DNA from: Paraclostridium sordellii
GTDB lineage: Bacteria; Bacillota; Clostridia; Peptostreptococcales; Peptostreptococcaceae
Direction: 5' to 3'
Assembly: GCF_000953675.1 (NCBI RefSeq)
Contig: NZ_LN679998.1
Location: forward strand, 2,482,102 to 2,546,101
Length of the DNA stretch: 64,000 nt
In this document: positions 36,903-46,375 of the stretch, one piece after another
Position numbering within the stretch: the stretch's first letter is position 1
Layout: each line of letters begins with the position of its first letter
The notes under the pieces: model-generated
Told to the model about the DNA's origin: nothing
What the model saw: only the letters and a program-made list of their open reading frames with translations
Databases searched by the model: none
Position numbers and translations under genes: made by a program

Positions 36903-37820
36903 TTAGCTTTTTAATTTAGTTACTTTATATCCTTTTTCTTGTAATAATTTTACTATACTATCATTTCCAAAAAAATGCATAGTTCCTACTGCTACTGCAT
37001 AATTTTCATTTTCTTTAATTAAATTATCTATTTTTTCTACCATTTGTTTATTTCTATCTTTTAAAAGTTTATTATAATCGTCTTTATTCTTTAATTGATT
37101 ATCTTCCACATATTTTCCCATATAGTTTGAATCCCCTGTTATAAATGCATACATTATTTCATTTCCTGTTTTTATTTCTTTTTCAATGGTCTTTGCATTA
37201 AATTCATTTATAAATTTTTTTAAGTCTGTAGTATTTTTAGATATAATTCTATGTTGATCATTTATATTTTCAAGAGATATAACTTTTTTATTGTTTGAAT
37301 TGTAAGTATTTTGTAAAAAAATATCAGATGTGTTTCCATTAAATCCAGCTCTTACATATATTTCATTTTTTATTAAATTTGATATAGCCTCAGGAGTTAA
37401 ATTCTTTATATCCTCATATTTAAAATCTAAAGATTCTAATATTCTCTTAAACTTTTCTTGTTCTTTATTTGTTAGTAAATTATTTAATTCACCTTGCTTT
37501 AAATAAGTATTTTCTTTATTAATTTTATCTAATGACTTTTTTGTATTTTCATCAGAAAAATTAATTTCTAAAGCAAGTGCATCTGTTTCTTTTATAATTT
37601 TTTTCATCGTATCATTTAAATAATTTATATTAGATTTATCAGGATGCATTGTTCCTACTAAATATATGAAATCATCTCCTTTAGTAGCCTTCCAGAAAAA
37701 TCCCTTTGCTAAAGTCGATTTTTTATCTTCTTGTCCTATTGAATTTATGCTACACCCTATAAAAAAAATTGGTATACATATAGCAATAGCTAAAAGAAAA
37801 ATCTTATTCAATTTTTTCAT
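36903..37820 (-). CDS. TraB/GumN family lipoprotein
   Basis: 305 aa. Lipobox FFIGC (Cys23). Both family motifs are intact: LVGTMHPDKSNINYL near residue 55 and VAVGTMHFFGNDSIV near the C-terminus. Members are membrane-anchored and resemble metal-dependent proteases (Tiki/TraB clan), though bacterial roles are poorly known. It has its own promoter gap and terminator, so is separately transcribed from its paralogue. Confidence 0.85.
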   Translation of the reverse strand: MKKLNKIFLLAIAICIPIFFIGCSINSIGQEDKKSTLAKGFFWKATKGDDFIYLVGTMHPDKSNINYLNDTMKKIIKETDALALEINFSDENTKKSLDKINKENTYLKQGELNNLLTNKEQEKFKRILESLDFKYEDIKNLTPEAISNLIKNEIYVRAGFNGNTSDIFLQNTYNSNNKKVISLENINDQHRIISKNTTDLKKFINEFNAKTIEKEIKTGNEIMYAFITGDSNYMGKYVEDNQLKNKDDYNKLLKDRNKQMVEKIDNLIKENENYAVAVGTMHFFGNDSIVKLLQEKGYKVTKLKS

Positions 37821-37866
37821 ACGTTTTCCCCCTTATGTCTACTCCCTTGTTATAATTGTAACATAT

Positions 37867-37919
37867 AAAATAAATATAGAGTAGATAGTTAAACAAACTA
37901 TCTACTCTATATTTATTTT
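37867..37919 (-). terminator. Terminator, 24-bp perfect arms
   Basis: AAAATAAATATAGAGTAGAT and four further bases pair perfectly with 37896-37919 over loop AAACA. Follows the stop at 37928 on the minus strand. Confidence 0.85.
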
Positions 37920-37927
37920 AAATTTAA

Positions 37928-39046
37928 TTAATCAATACTTCCAACATTGTATTCAATTTCCAACTTTTCTTTATAGTCATTTACAAGCATATCAAGTGCT
38001 TGCTTTATCTCATATTCATTTGGTAATATTACATATTTTCTTGCATCTAATATGAATTTACTTTCCTTATTGACTATATTTACACTAGAAATTTTCTTAT
38101 TTACGCTACCCTTCATATCTAAAAGTAGCTGTGAAAATTCTCCTTTTGTTATGTTCTTTAAGATTATATGAATTTCTTTTTCTGTAAGTAAGTTTTCATA
38201 AGAAACTCTTTCTACTTCTTCATTAAACATCTGCATAACTTCTTTATTTGTATTTTTTATATACTTATCTAATATAAATTTAGAACCTTTAGCTGATACA
38301 AAAGCCCCTAATCCTATAAAGATTACATTTAATATAAGATATGCAATTATATTGTTTATTAATTTTCCATATTGAGTAGCTGCTCCTAATATAAAAAATG
38401 CTAATGATCCACCTAAAATACCTAAAGTTAATTTGACATTATTTATTTTTTCATAGTTTTTTTTATCTTCTAAGTAAAAATCTTCATCTATAGCATGATT
38501 TTTATACTTGTATAATTTGAAGTTTAGAGAGTTCGATGTCGAATTTAGATTATTTGCAAATCTAATATATTCCTTTACATCTACTGTATTGTCTAAACTC
38601 AAGCTATGAATAAAATCCTCTCCAAAAACCTTTATACTTCTTATAATAGATTTAAAAAGGGCATCTTCTTTTGAATCTCCATTCCATATAGACAAAGCAT
38701 ATTCTATACATCCAGACATACCTAAAATATGTTCCGTTTCAATACTTCCATCTATACCAAAGAAGTCTATTCCTTTTACTTTTCCTTCATTAGCTATAAG
38801 TTTGGCTTGATTATATGTAAAGTTTCCTCTTTTTAATATTTTTTTTGGCTCTAGAGTGGATTGAGTCATTCCTTCTTTTATTCTATCCTCAAAATCACCT
38901 ATAGCTTCTTCATATTTGTCCATTGGAATCTCAATATTAACAGGGCTTCCATCCTCATTTTTAAACCTTAATTCACCATAATGTAAGCAAGAATCTACAC
39001 ATCGTTCTCCACTACTGTTATATTTACTTTTTAGTATCTTTGTCAT
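37928..39046 (-). CDS. Unknown protein with central membrane hairpin
   Basis: 372 aa. A soluble N-terminal ~205 residues (Cys-containing CVDSCLHYGEL; SGCIEYALSIWNGD), two adjacent membrane helices (~208-255: LTLGILGGSLAFFILGAA and IIAYLILNVIFIGLGAFV), then a soluble C-terminal ~110 residues. I recognise no family. SD AAGGGTGA before ATG 39046. It follows the decayed fliN directly on the same strand and could be read through from the flagellar operon. Confidence 0.65.
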   Translation of the reverse strand: MTKILKSKYNSSGERCVDSCLHYGELRFKNEDGSPVNIEIPMDKYEEAIGDFEDRIKEGMTQSTLEPKKILKRGNFTYNQAKLIANEGKVKGIDFFGIDGSIETEHILGMSGCIEYALSIWNGDSKEDALFKSIIRSIKVFGEDFIHSLSLDNTVDVKEYIRFANNLNSTSNSLNFKLYKYKNHAIDEDFYLEDKKNYEKINNVKLTLGILGGSLAFFILGAATQYGKLINNIIAYLILNVIFIGLGAFVSAKGSKFILDKYIKNTNKEVMQMFNEEVERVSYENLLTEKEIHIILKNITKGEFSQLLLDMKGSVNKKISSVNIVNKESKFILDARKYVILPNEYEIKQALDMLVNDYKEKLEIEYNVGSID

Positions 39047-39085
39047 ATATAAATTTCACCCTTCGCAAATGAACTTTGATTTATT

Positions 39086-39270
39086 TTATAGTTTCACCAA
39101 TTCACCTTCTTCAAGTATACTAGTTATCCTAACTCCAAAGTTTACATCTACTGTTAAAAATTGTCAATTAGTGATTGTAATTTAAATCAAATATCTATTT
39201 TAAAGTCATTCTTGTATTAGCTAAAACTCTTTAAATTATTCCGCCATAGATTTCTAGCCTTTATTTATTA
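39086..39270 (-). pseudogene. fliN: Decayed fliN (flagellar switch protein) remnant
   Basis: Reading leftward after fliM, fragments of a FliN/SpoA domain survive. ANTRMTLK-stop-IFDLN lies at 39221-39180, with an in-frame TAG at 39197-39195. In another frame, TVDVNFGVRITSILEEGELVKL runs from 39154 to the TAA at 39086. The two pieces match the TRMTLKEI and VDENFGVRIT blocks of FliN in order, but the middle (~25 codons) is lost or scrambled and an extra TGA intervenes. No start or SD remains. The position, directly after fliM, is where fliN is expected. Confidence 0.85.
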
Positions 39271-39282
39271 TAAGTTTGTCTG

Positions 39283-40179
39283 TTAATTGTTTTTTTCAAC
39301 CATATCCTCAATAACAAGCCCTCTTTTATTTTCTATAAGCCCTGTTCTACACTTATATACATTAGATCCATTTACACTAAGTAATGAATGCTCATTTGTT
39401 TTAGTTTCTAATTTTAAAACATCACCTACATTTAAATTTATAAGATCTTTTACAGATATTTTTGTTTTTCCTAATGTGGCTAAAAGTTCTGCTTTTACAT
39501 TACAAATATTTTTGTATATGGCTTGAGAAAACTCATATTGCCCTTCTATATGAGTTGATTTTAAAAGTTTTTTAGTTTCTAACTGCCCAAGTATTGGTTC
39601 CATACAGCAATAAGGGTTACAAAATCTCATTTTTCCAATTTCTTTTTTCCCATCATACATAGTCATATGTGCAATAAGAACAGATTCACTTACTGAGTAT
39701 TTTCTACTTGATTCCATGTTGGTATGTATTGATGAAACTTTTCTTTTAGTACAACCATCTACTATATATAATCTAGTTATATAAGTAGTCGCTGCATGAA
39801 GCATTAAATGTTTATCAATCTCTGTAAGCTCTCTATTTGCATCTTCAAAAGTACCATCTCCACCTAGCATTAAATCTATAAGTGTAAGTACAACAGATTT
39901 ATCTACTTGATATATAAGGCCCTTTACTAAAGGAAAAATATCATGTTCAACTATTATTGACCCTGGATTTGTTATATCCATAAATTCTTGAAAGTTTGTT
40001 TGTTCGACTTTTTCAAGCTTGCAAGTTATGTTTTTTCTTTTTAACTCAAAATTGATATGTAAATTCATATACTTGCAAAAGTCTTCAGATATAACGGATA
40101 AAAATCTCATATTATCAGTAGAATATCTTTGAGGATTTTTAAAATCGTAATTTCTAATTTGCTTTTCGATAATTTTCAC
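39283..40179 (-). CDS. fliM: Flagellar motor switch protein FliM, N-terminally short
   Basis: About 298 aa. Begins at RNYDFKNPQRYSTDNMRFLSVI, which matches the usual start of the FliM core. The CheY-binding EIDALL peptide and linker (some 35-45 residues) are absent. The middle domain has LMLGGDG and RELTEIDKHL; the C-terminal FliN-like domain is present (LLATLGKTKISVKDLINL). The GTG at 40179 overlaps the SD (GGGGGAGGTGA). A start at ATT 40173 or ATC 40170 would be better spaced, so the start is unresolved. Confidence 0.85.
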   Translation of the reverse strand: MKIIEKQIRNYDFKNPQRYSTDNMRFLSVISEDFCKYMNLHINFELKRKNITCKLEKVEQTNFQEFMDITNPGSIIVEHDIFPLVKGLIYQVDKSVVLTLIDLMLGGDGTFEDANRELTEIDKHLMLHAATTYITRLYIVDGCTKRKVSSIHTNMESSRKYSVSESVLIAHMTMYDGKKEIGKMRFCNPYCCMEPILGQLETKKLLKSTHIEGQYEFSQAIYKNICNVKAELLATLGKTKISVKDLINLNVGDVLKLETKTNEHSLLSVNGSNVYKCRTGLIENKRGLVIEDMVEKNN

Positions 40180-40193
40180 CTCCCCCGTTGATT

Positions 40194-40949
40194 TTATCTA
40201 CTTTGAAGATTGTTTGCTATTGACCACATTTCATCTACTGTCTGCATACCTCTACTATTATATTGGAATGCTCTTTGTGCCATCATTAGGTCTACTATCT
40301 CATCTTTCATATTTACATTTGAAGTTTCCACATACCCCTGTAAAATAGTTTTTTTATTTACAGTTTCAACTTGTCCTGGTTTTGCTGTAAATAAATTATC
40401 TCCTACAGCTGTGAAATCCGCATCTCCTTTAGTAGTATATAGATCTATATCTCCTATTTTTCTACTATCAAGATAGACTTCTCCAGATTTATTTATGCTT
40501 AGTTCTCCATTTTTTAAATTAGTATTTCTTAAATTTCCATTAGTAAATCTAATATCTAATATATTCCCATTATCATCTACTAATTTTCCTGTTGCATCTA
40601 AGTTAAATTCACCATTTCTAGTGTATGCATAACTTCCATCATTTCTTCTTACTCTAAAAAGTCCTTCACCATCTATAGCCAGATTAGTTTTTATTTTAGT
40701 TTCCTTTATAGCACCTTGAGAAAAATTTCTAGTTACTTGACTTACTCTAGATCCAGTCCCTGTTGTAGCATCCTTAGAATTTGTAGGAAAAGATCTTTTA
40801 TGTAGATTTTCTTCATATAAATCCAAAAAACCAACCTCTAACTTCTTATACCCTACAGTTTGTACATTTGTTAAATTGTTAGATATTACATCTATCTTTG
40901 ACTGGCTAGCTAACATTCCTGCTTTACTATTATGCATTATATTATACAT
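40194..40949 (-). CDS. flgG: Flagellar distal rod protein FlgG
   Basis: 251 aa with rod/hook family ends: N-terminal ASQSKIDVISNNLTNVQTVGYKK and C-terminal QGYVETSNVNMKDEIVDLMMAQRAFQYNSR. Central DGEGLFRVRRNDG and YAYTRNGEFNLD. Polymerises into the distal rod outside the membrane. 14 bases before fliM; second of two flgF/flgG-type genes. Confidence 0.88.
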   Translation of the reverse strand: MYNIMHNSKAGMLASQSKIDVISNNLTNVQTVGYKKLEVGFLDLYEENLHKRSFPTNSKDATTGTGSRVSQVTRNFSQGAIKETKIKTNLAIDGEGLFRVRRNDGSYAYTRNGEFNLDATGKLVDDNGNILDIRFTNGNLRNTNLKNGELSINKSGEVYLDSRKIGDIDLYTTKGDADFTAVGDNLFTAKPGQVETVNKKTILQGYVETSNVNMKDEIVDLMMAQRAFQYNSRGMQTVDEMWSIANNLQSR

Positions 40950-40957
40950 ATCTTTAC

Positions 40958-41731
40958 CTACCTTACATTTCCTATTTCACTAGCAATTTGTTTTAGTGTA
41001 GAGTCTATAGTTTGTATAACCTTTTGATTAGCTTCAAATTCTTTTATTGTTTCCATAGATTCAGTTACAGATGCTATATAATCTACATTAGATCCTTCTA
41101 AGAATCCTTGTTTAATAGAATAATTATTAGTATTTGTAGGGTTGTTTCCTGAATATAAGTTATCTCCAACTTTTTTTAATCCCTTATAATCATTAAAGTC
41201 TACAATGTTAAACTTATAACTATTACCACCTTCTATAGTCAGTCCATTTGATGAATTTATAGTCATCTTTCCATTTCCAACATATATAGGCTCTACACTA
41301 TTACTAGCTTGATTTACTCCCATAACATTATGACCACCATTTGTTACTAGATATCCTTGTGAGTTTATCTTAAAAGATCCATCTCTTGAATAAAATGTAT
41401 TCCCATCATGATCTCTTACTTGGAAAAATCCACTTCCATTTAAAGCAAAATCTGAATTGTTCTCTGTTGAGATAAAACTTCCTTGTTTAAAATTAGTAGT
41501 TACCTCGTCGATTTTAGTCCCAAAACTTAAGTCCCCTAAAATTTGATGGGTTGGAATTCCATTTTTATAGTTATCATTATTAGATAAAGTCATTTCATCA
41601 AAACTTTTGGATATAAGTTTATCTTCCTTATATCCATTAGTTTTGATATTAGCTAAATTATTTGTTAAAACACTTTGTCTTTCTTGCAAGTTTAACATCG
41701 ATGATACAGATGTATATAATCCTCTTAGCAT
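40958..41731 (-). CDS. flgF: Flagellar rod protein FlgF/FlgG-type
   Basis: 257 aa. LRGLYTSVSSMLNLQERQSVLTNNLANIKTNGYKED at the start and GFLEGSNVDYIASVTESMETIKEFEANQ at the end place it in the rod/hook family. Located after fliA and 8 bases before flgG. The proximal/distal rod assignment follows gene order; it could equally be called flgG1. Confidence 0.82.
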   Translation of the reverse strand: MLRGLYTSVSSMLNLQERQSVLTNNLANIKTNGYKEDKLISKSFDEMTLSNNDNYKNGIPTHQILGDLSFGTKIDEVTTNFKQGSFISTENNSDFALNGSGFFQVRDHDGNTFYSRDGSFKINSQGYLVTNGGHNVMGVNQASNSVEPIYVGNGKMTINSSNGLTIEGGNSYKFNIVDFNDYKGLKKVGDNLYSGNNPTNTNNYSIKQGFLEGSNVDYIASVTESMETIKEFEANQKVIQTIDSTLKQIASEIGNVR

Positions 41732-41739
41732 ATTTCCTC

Positions 41740-42444
41740 CTAATCTAGGTAGTTTAATTTTTTCATCATACCTTTTAAATTCAAGATAGCTTTTTTATTT
41801 AATTGTGAAACCCTAGACTCAGAAACTCCTAATACTGCACCTATTTCTTTTAGTGTTAGTTCTTCGTAATAATATAGTGATAGTACTAATCTATCTCTTT
41901 CATTTAACATATCTAGTGCTTTCGTTACAGTTTGTATTAACTCATCTTTTTCAACAGAATCTTCTATATTTATAGATTCATCTTTTATTATGTCTATAAG
42001 TTTTAAATCATTTTCACTATCTAAAACAATATTATCAAGAGAGCTTGTGCTTAAATTTAAAGTACTTTTCTTTATCTTATGAACTTCATTAGATGAAATC
42101 TCCATATAATCTGAAATTTCATCTATTGTTGGTTGTCTAAGATATTTATGTTGTAAGTGTTCTACACAACTTTTATATGACTTTACTTTGCTTAGGCAAC
42201 CCCTAGATACAGGCGATTGCTTTCTTATTTCATCTATTATATAAGATGTTATTCTTATCGAAGCATAAGTAGAGAATTTGACACCTTTTTCCTCATCAAA
42301 TTTATCACTTGCATCTAAAAGTCCCATAACACCATAGCTCACTAAATCTTCATATTCCATACCTATTTTGTTTGTATAGTATTTCGATGCGATACTTTTT
42401 ACTATAGGCATATTTTGATTTATAAGTTCTTCTTTACTAATCAT
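41740..42444 (-). CDS. fliA: Flagellar sigma factor (sigma-28 / FliA)
   Basis: 234 aa from ATG 42444; a GTG at 42465 just after the flhA stop lies upstream of the GGAG. Regions: MEYEDLVSYGVMGLLDASDKFD (2.1/2.2), FSTYASIRITSYIIDEIRKQ (2.3/2.4), 3.1 (QPTIDEISDYM), and region 4 (LSLYYYEELTLKEIGAVLGVSESRVSQLNKKAI). Directs late flagellar genes such as flagellin. Embedded in the early operon, so its level depends on the c-di-GMP switch. Confidence 0.93.
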   Translation of the reverse strand: MISKEELINQNMPIVKSIASKYYTNKIGMEYEDLVSYGVMGLLDASDKFDEEKGVKFSTYASIRITSYIIDEIRKQSPVSRGCLSKVKSYKSCVEHLQHKYLRQPTIDEISDYMEISSNEVHKIKKSTLNLSTSSLDNIVLDSENDLKLIDIIKDESINIEDSVEKDELIQTVTKALDMLNERDRLVLSLYYYEELTLKEIGAVLGVSESRVSQLNKKAILNLKGMMKKLNYLD

Positions 42445-42464
42445 AACTATAACAACTCCAATCA

Positions 42465-44522
42465 CTATATATTAACTACACCCTGAGATTTTATTTGTAC
42501 ATCACTAGGTATTTCATTTAATGACAATATAGTTAAATTAGGAAAGACCATTTCTACTAATTTTCTAAATGGCGCTCTTATTTTTGGAGAAACTAATAAT
42601 ATAGGTCTATTATTGTTAAAATTAACAGACTCTATAGTATTTTGTATTCCTCTAAATATATTATTAGTAGTATCTGGATCTATAGCTGGGTATGTTCCAT
42701 TTACAGATCTTTGTAAACTATTAGCTACTAAATTTTCAATTTCCATAGATAATGTAGTAACTACAATTGAGTTGTTCTCATCTATTAGCTCAAAGCATAT
42801 ACTTCTACTCATCGCCATTCTTACATATTCGGTAAGTAGCTCTAAATCTTTAGTATTTCTTGCATTATCAGCTAAAGTTTCTAATATTGTAACTCTGTCT
42901 TTTATAGATACTTTTTCTTTTAATAAATTTTGGAATATCTTTTGAACTTCTCCTAATGTCATTAAATCTGGTATTAATTCGTCTACTACTGCACTGTATC
43001 TTTCTCTTGTTGCATCTATAATAGCTTTTACTTCTTGTCTTCCCATTAACTCATAAGACTTAGCTTTTATAGTTTCAAGTAAGTGCGTTACTAAAATCGT
43101 CGTAGGGTCTACAACTGTAAATCCATATAATTCTGCTTCTTCTGCTTTGTCTTTTTCTATCCATAAAGCATCTAACCCAAAAGTAGGCTCTTTTGTTGAA
43201 ATACCTTCCATATCTATATCCATTCCCATTGGATTCATGCAAAGTAGCATGTTTGGCATAAGCTCGTATGTGGTAACTGGTACTCCTTTTATTTTTATAG
43301 TGTATTGATTTGGCTCTAATTGTAAGTTATCTCTAATCCTTATTGGATGAACAATTATTCCCATATCTATTGCACACTGTCTTCTAACAGAAACTATTCT
43401 TTGTAATAAATCTCCTCCACTACTTTCATCAGCTAGAGGAATTATTCCATATCCAATTTCAACTTCTATAGGTTCTACATTTATAAGTGTCGATACATCT
43501 TCTGCATTTTCTAAACTTTCCTCTGGAGTTGGTGGTTCCTCTATTTCAAGTAATGCATTTTCTTGTTCAGATTTTTCTTCTTTTTTAAGTGTATATCCTA
43601 CAAATATTGCTCCTGCTCCTAAAGTAAAAAATGATAATTTTGGAAGCCCTGGTAAAAGTCCTAGTAATACCAGCACTATTCCTGCCATAAGCACTGCTTG
43701 CGGAATAGACATTAACTGTTTTCCTAATTGACTACTAAAATTTTCCTCACCATTTACTTTAGTTACTAGTATACCTGCCGATGTAGATATTATTAGGGCT
43801 GGAATTTGACTTACTAGTCCATCTCCTATTGTAAGCCTTGTATAGGTCTGGATAGATTCCATAAAATCCATATTAAGCATTACAACACCTATAACCATAC
43901 CTGCAAGTATATTTATTGTTGTTATTATAATTCCGGCGATTGCATCTCCTTTTACAAACTTTGATGCCCCGTCCATGGATCCATAAAATTCAGCTTCTTG
44001 TTGAAGTTCAGTTCTTCTCTTTCTAGCTGTTTTTTCATCTATCATACCCGCATTTAAATCTGCATCTATACTCATTTGTTTACCTGGTAATGCATCTAGT
44101 GTAAATCTTGCAGATACTTCAGATACTCTACCAGAACCATTTGTTATAACAACAAATTGGATAATTATTATTATTAAAAATATAATTATACCTACTACAT
44201 AGTTTCCTCCAACAACGAAACTACCAAAGGATTCTATTACGCTCCCTGCATAACCTTGGCCTAATATAAGTCTTGTTGATGATATATTAAGCCCTAGTCT
44301 AAATAAGGTAGTTACTAAGAGGATAGTAGGGAATATTGATAATTCTAATATACTAGTTGAAAAAATTGTCATTAGTAATATAAGTATTGAAAAACCTATA
44401 TTTAGGGCTAACATTATATCTAATAAGAATGGTGGTAGTGGAATTATTATCATAAGTATAATTCCAATTATCCCAAATCCAACTAATATATCAGTTCGTT
44501 TTTTAAGACTAAATTTTTCCAT
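42465..44522 (-). CDS. flhA: Flagellar export gate protein FlhA
   Basis: 685 aa: N-terminal ~310 residues with about eight membrane helices including the FHIPEP-type conserved loop (VSARFTLDALPGKQMSIDADLNAGMIDE), then a cytoplasmic nonameric-ring domain. Part of the type III export gate with FliPQR and FlhB. SD GAGG 8 nt before ATG 44522. Notably the next gene is fliA; flhF and flhG, which usually follow flhA in this group, are absent. Confidence 0.95.
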   Translation of the reverse strand: MEKFSLKKRTDILVGFGIIGIILMIIIPLPPFLLDIMLALNIGFSILILLMTIFSTSILELSIFPTILLVTTLFRLGLNISSTRLILGQGYAGSVIESFGSFVVGGNYVVGIIIFLIIIIIQFVVITNGSGRVSEVSARFTLDALPGKQMSIDADLNAGMIDEKTARKRRTELQQEAEFYGSMDGASKFVKGDAIAGIIITTINILAGMVIGVVMLNMDFMESIQTYTRLTIGDGLVSQIPALIISTSAGILVTKVNGEENFSSQLGKQLMSIPQAVLMAGIVLVLLGLLPGLPKLSFFTLGAGAIFVGYTLKKEEKSEQENALLEIEEPPTPEESLENAEDVSTLINVEPIEVEIGYGIIPLADESSGGDLLQRIVSVRRQCAIDMGIIVHPIRIRDNLQLEPNQYTIKIKGVPVTTYELMPNMLLCMNPMGMDIDMEGISTKEPTFGLDALWIEKDKAEEAELYGFTVVDPTTILVTHLLETIKAKSYELMGRQEVKAIIDATRERYSAVVDELIPDLMTLGEVQKIFQNLLKEKVSIKDRVTILETLADNARNTKDLELLTEYVRMAMSRSICFELIDENNSIVVTTLSMEIENLVANSLQRSVNGTYPAIDPDTTNNIFRGIQNTIESVNFNNNRPILLVSPKIRAPFRKLVEMVFPNLTILSLNEIPSDVQIKSQGVVNI

Positions 44523-44534
44523 TTAAAACCTCTT

Positions 44535-46367
44535 TTATATTTTTTTATATCTATTTTTGATCTTGTAAACTGCTACTAACACTTCTGCTACTTCTTGATA
44601 CACTTTTTCTGGTACCTCTTCTTCTATCTCTACCTCTTTATACATAAGTCTAGCTAAAGGCTTATTTTCTATGATTGGTATATCATGTTCTTTTGCTATC
44701 TCTCTTATTTTAAAAGCTACTATATCTGCTCCTTTTGCAACTACAATAGGGGCTTGATCTTTTCCTTTTTCATATTTGATAGCTATAGATATATGAGTGG
44801 GATTTGTTACAATTACACTAGCTGATGGCACAGCTTCCATCATTCTTCTTGATGCCATCTCTCTTTGTTTTTGTTTTATCTTACCTTTAATTTCTGGATT
44901 ACCTTCCATTTGCTTATACTCTTCTTTGACCTCTTGCTTAGTCATTTTTAAATCTTTTTTATACATATACTTCTGATAAGCAAAATCTAATACAGAAATT
45001 ACAAATAAGGCTAACAAAATACTTTGTATCAACTCTTTTACAAGAGTAATAATTGTACTCATTAAGTAAGGCAGGTATATATCACCTGTTTTTAAAATTC
45101 CCATAAAGTTTTTACTCATAAATGAGTAACCAACCTTAAATAATATAGCTACAAGAATTATACTTTTTATTAAGTTTCCAAGTGATTTCATTGAAAACAT
45201 ATTCTTAAATCCATTTATCGGATTTAATTTAGAAAGTTTTGGTTTTAAAGGATCCGTCGTCATTAAAAATCCACTTTGCATTACGTTTCCTATAGCAGAA
45301 AATACAATTATAATCATTCCAATAGGTATTATAATTTTCATAAATCCTGCTAAAAGCATCATAAGCAAATTACCTACTATTTTCATTGAAAACTCATTTG
45401 TAAATCCGATATTTAAATACCTTACTATTGATTCTTTAAGTTGTAAAATTACAAAATCTGACATTGAGTAAATTATCATAAGTACACCTAACAATGTTAA
45501 TGTTGTTACAACTTCTTTACTCTTTGCTACATTCCCACTTTTTCTTGCATCTTTTATTTTCTTTGAAGATGGTTCTTCAGTTTTATCATCTGTTGATAAC
45601 ATGGCTCCTAATGGTGCCATAGCTGTAAAGTAGGAGCTATGACCACTCATAAAGGTTCCATTTAATATATCTGTCATATGAACTAGTAAGTTATGTAGTT
45701 CATTTAGAATGAATGGTAATGATATTACAAAGAACATTATCCCAACTAAAATTTTTAGTGGCATTCCTAAAATCATTACATTTAACTGCGGAACACTTCT
45801 TGATATTAAACCCATTATAAAATCTGTTATAATAAGAGCTAATATTATTGGTACCGCAATTTTAAATCCAATTACAAAGCACTGTATAAATACATTAACT
45901 ATATAACCATAATTATTTGTTAATATTGGGCTTCCTATCTTAACAAGTTTGAAGCTTTGGCTTATTCCAGTGATAAGTTTGTGGTGTCCATTCATTGTAA
46001 AAAACACCATTATACCAATCCAATAAACCATATTTTCTATTAATGTAGTATTGTCTTTACTATTAGGATCATAAATATTTACCATTGATAACCCTAATTG
46101 TTGATCTATTAAACTACCTGCTATTTTTAAACTATTTATACAAATACTTGTTATATATCCTAAAACCAATCCTGTTATAGTTTCCATAACTGCAATATTA
46201 ATTAAATCATACGTACTACTGACTTCTACATGTACATTTACAGTACATGATATTATTACCGATATAAACAAAGTAAAAGTAACTTTAAATACATTTGGCG
46301 TTCCACTCGGAAATATTACGCTTAGGCATGAAAAAAATGCTATTAACCTAATAAATACAAATATCAA
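44535..46367 (-). CDS. fliR-flhB: FliR-FlhB fusion, flagellar export gate
   Basis: 610 aa from TTG 46367. Residues 1-~255 are FliR (six helices; SSTYDLINIAVMETITGLVLGYI, QQLGLSMVNIYDP). From ~260 onward is FlhB (KTEEPSSKKIKDARKSGNVAKSKEV, then four helices). The FlhB self-cleavage site NPTH is at about residue 522, so substrate-specificity switching should be intact. Fused FliR-FlhB is characteristic of clostridia and relatives. Confidence 0.95.
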   Translation of the reverse strand: MIFVFIRLIAFFSCLSVIFPSGTPNVFKVTFTLFISVIISCTVNVHVEVSSTYDLINIAVMETITGLVLGYITSICINSLKIAGSLIDQQLGLSMVNIYDPNSKDNTTLIENMVYWIGIMVFFTMNGHHKLITGISQSFKLVKIGSPILTNNYGYIVNVFIQCFVIGFKIAVPIILALIITDFIMGLISRSVPQLNVMILGMPLKILVGIMFFVISLPFILNELHNLLVHMTDILNGTFMSGHSSYFTAMAPLGAMLSTDDKTEEPSSKKIKDARKSGNVAKSKEVVTTLTLLGVLMIIYSMSDFVILQLKESIVRYLNIGFTNEFSMKIVGNLLMMLLAGFMKIIIPIGMIIIVFSAIGNVMQSGFLMTTDPLKPKLSKLNPINGFKNMFSMKSLGNLIKSIILVAILFKVGYSFMSKNFMGILKTGDIYLPYLMSTIITLVKELIQSILLALFVISVLDFAYQKYMYKKDLKMTKQEVKEEYKQMEGNPEIKGKIKQKQREMASRRMMEAVPSASVIVTNPTHISIAIKYEKGKDQAPIVVAKGADIVAFKIREIAKEHDIPIIENKPLARLMYKEVEIEEEVPEKVYQEVAEVLVAVYKIKNRYKKI

Positions 46368-46375
46368 TTTTTTAA

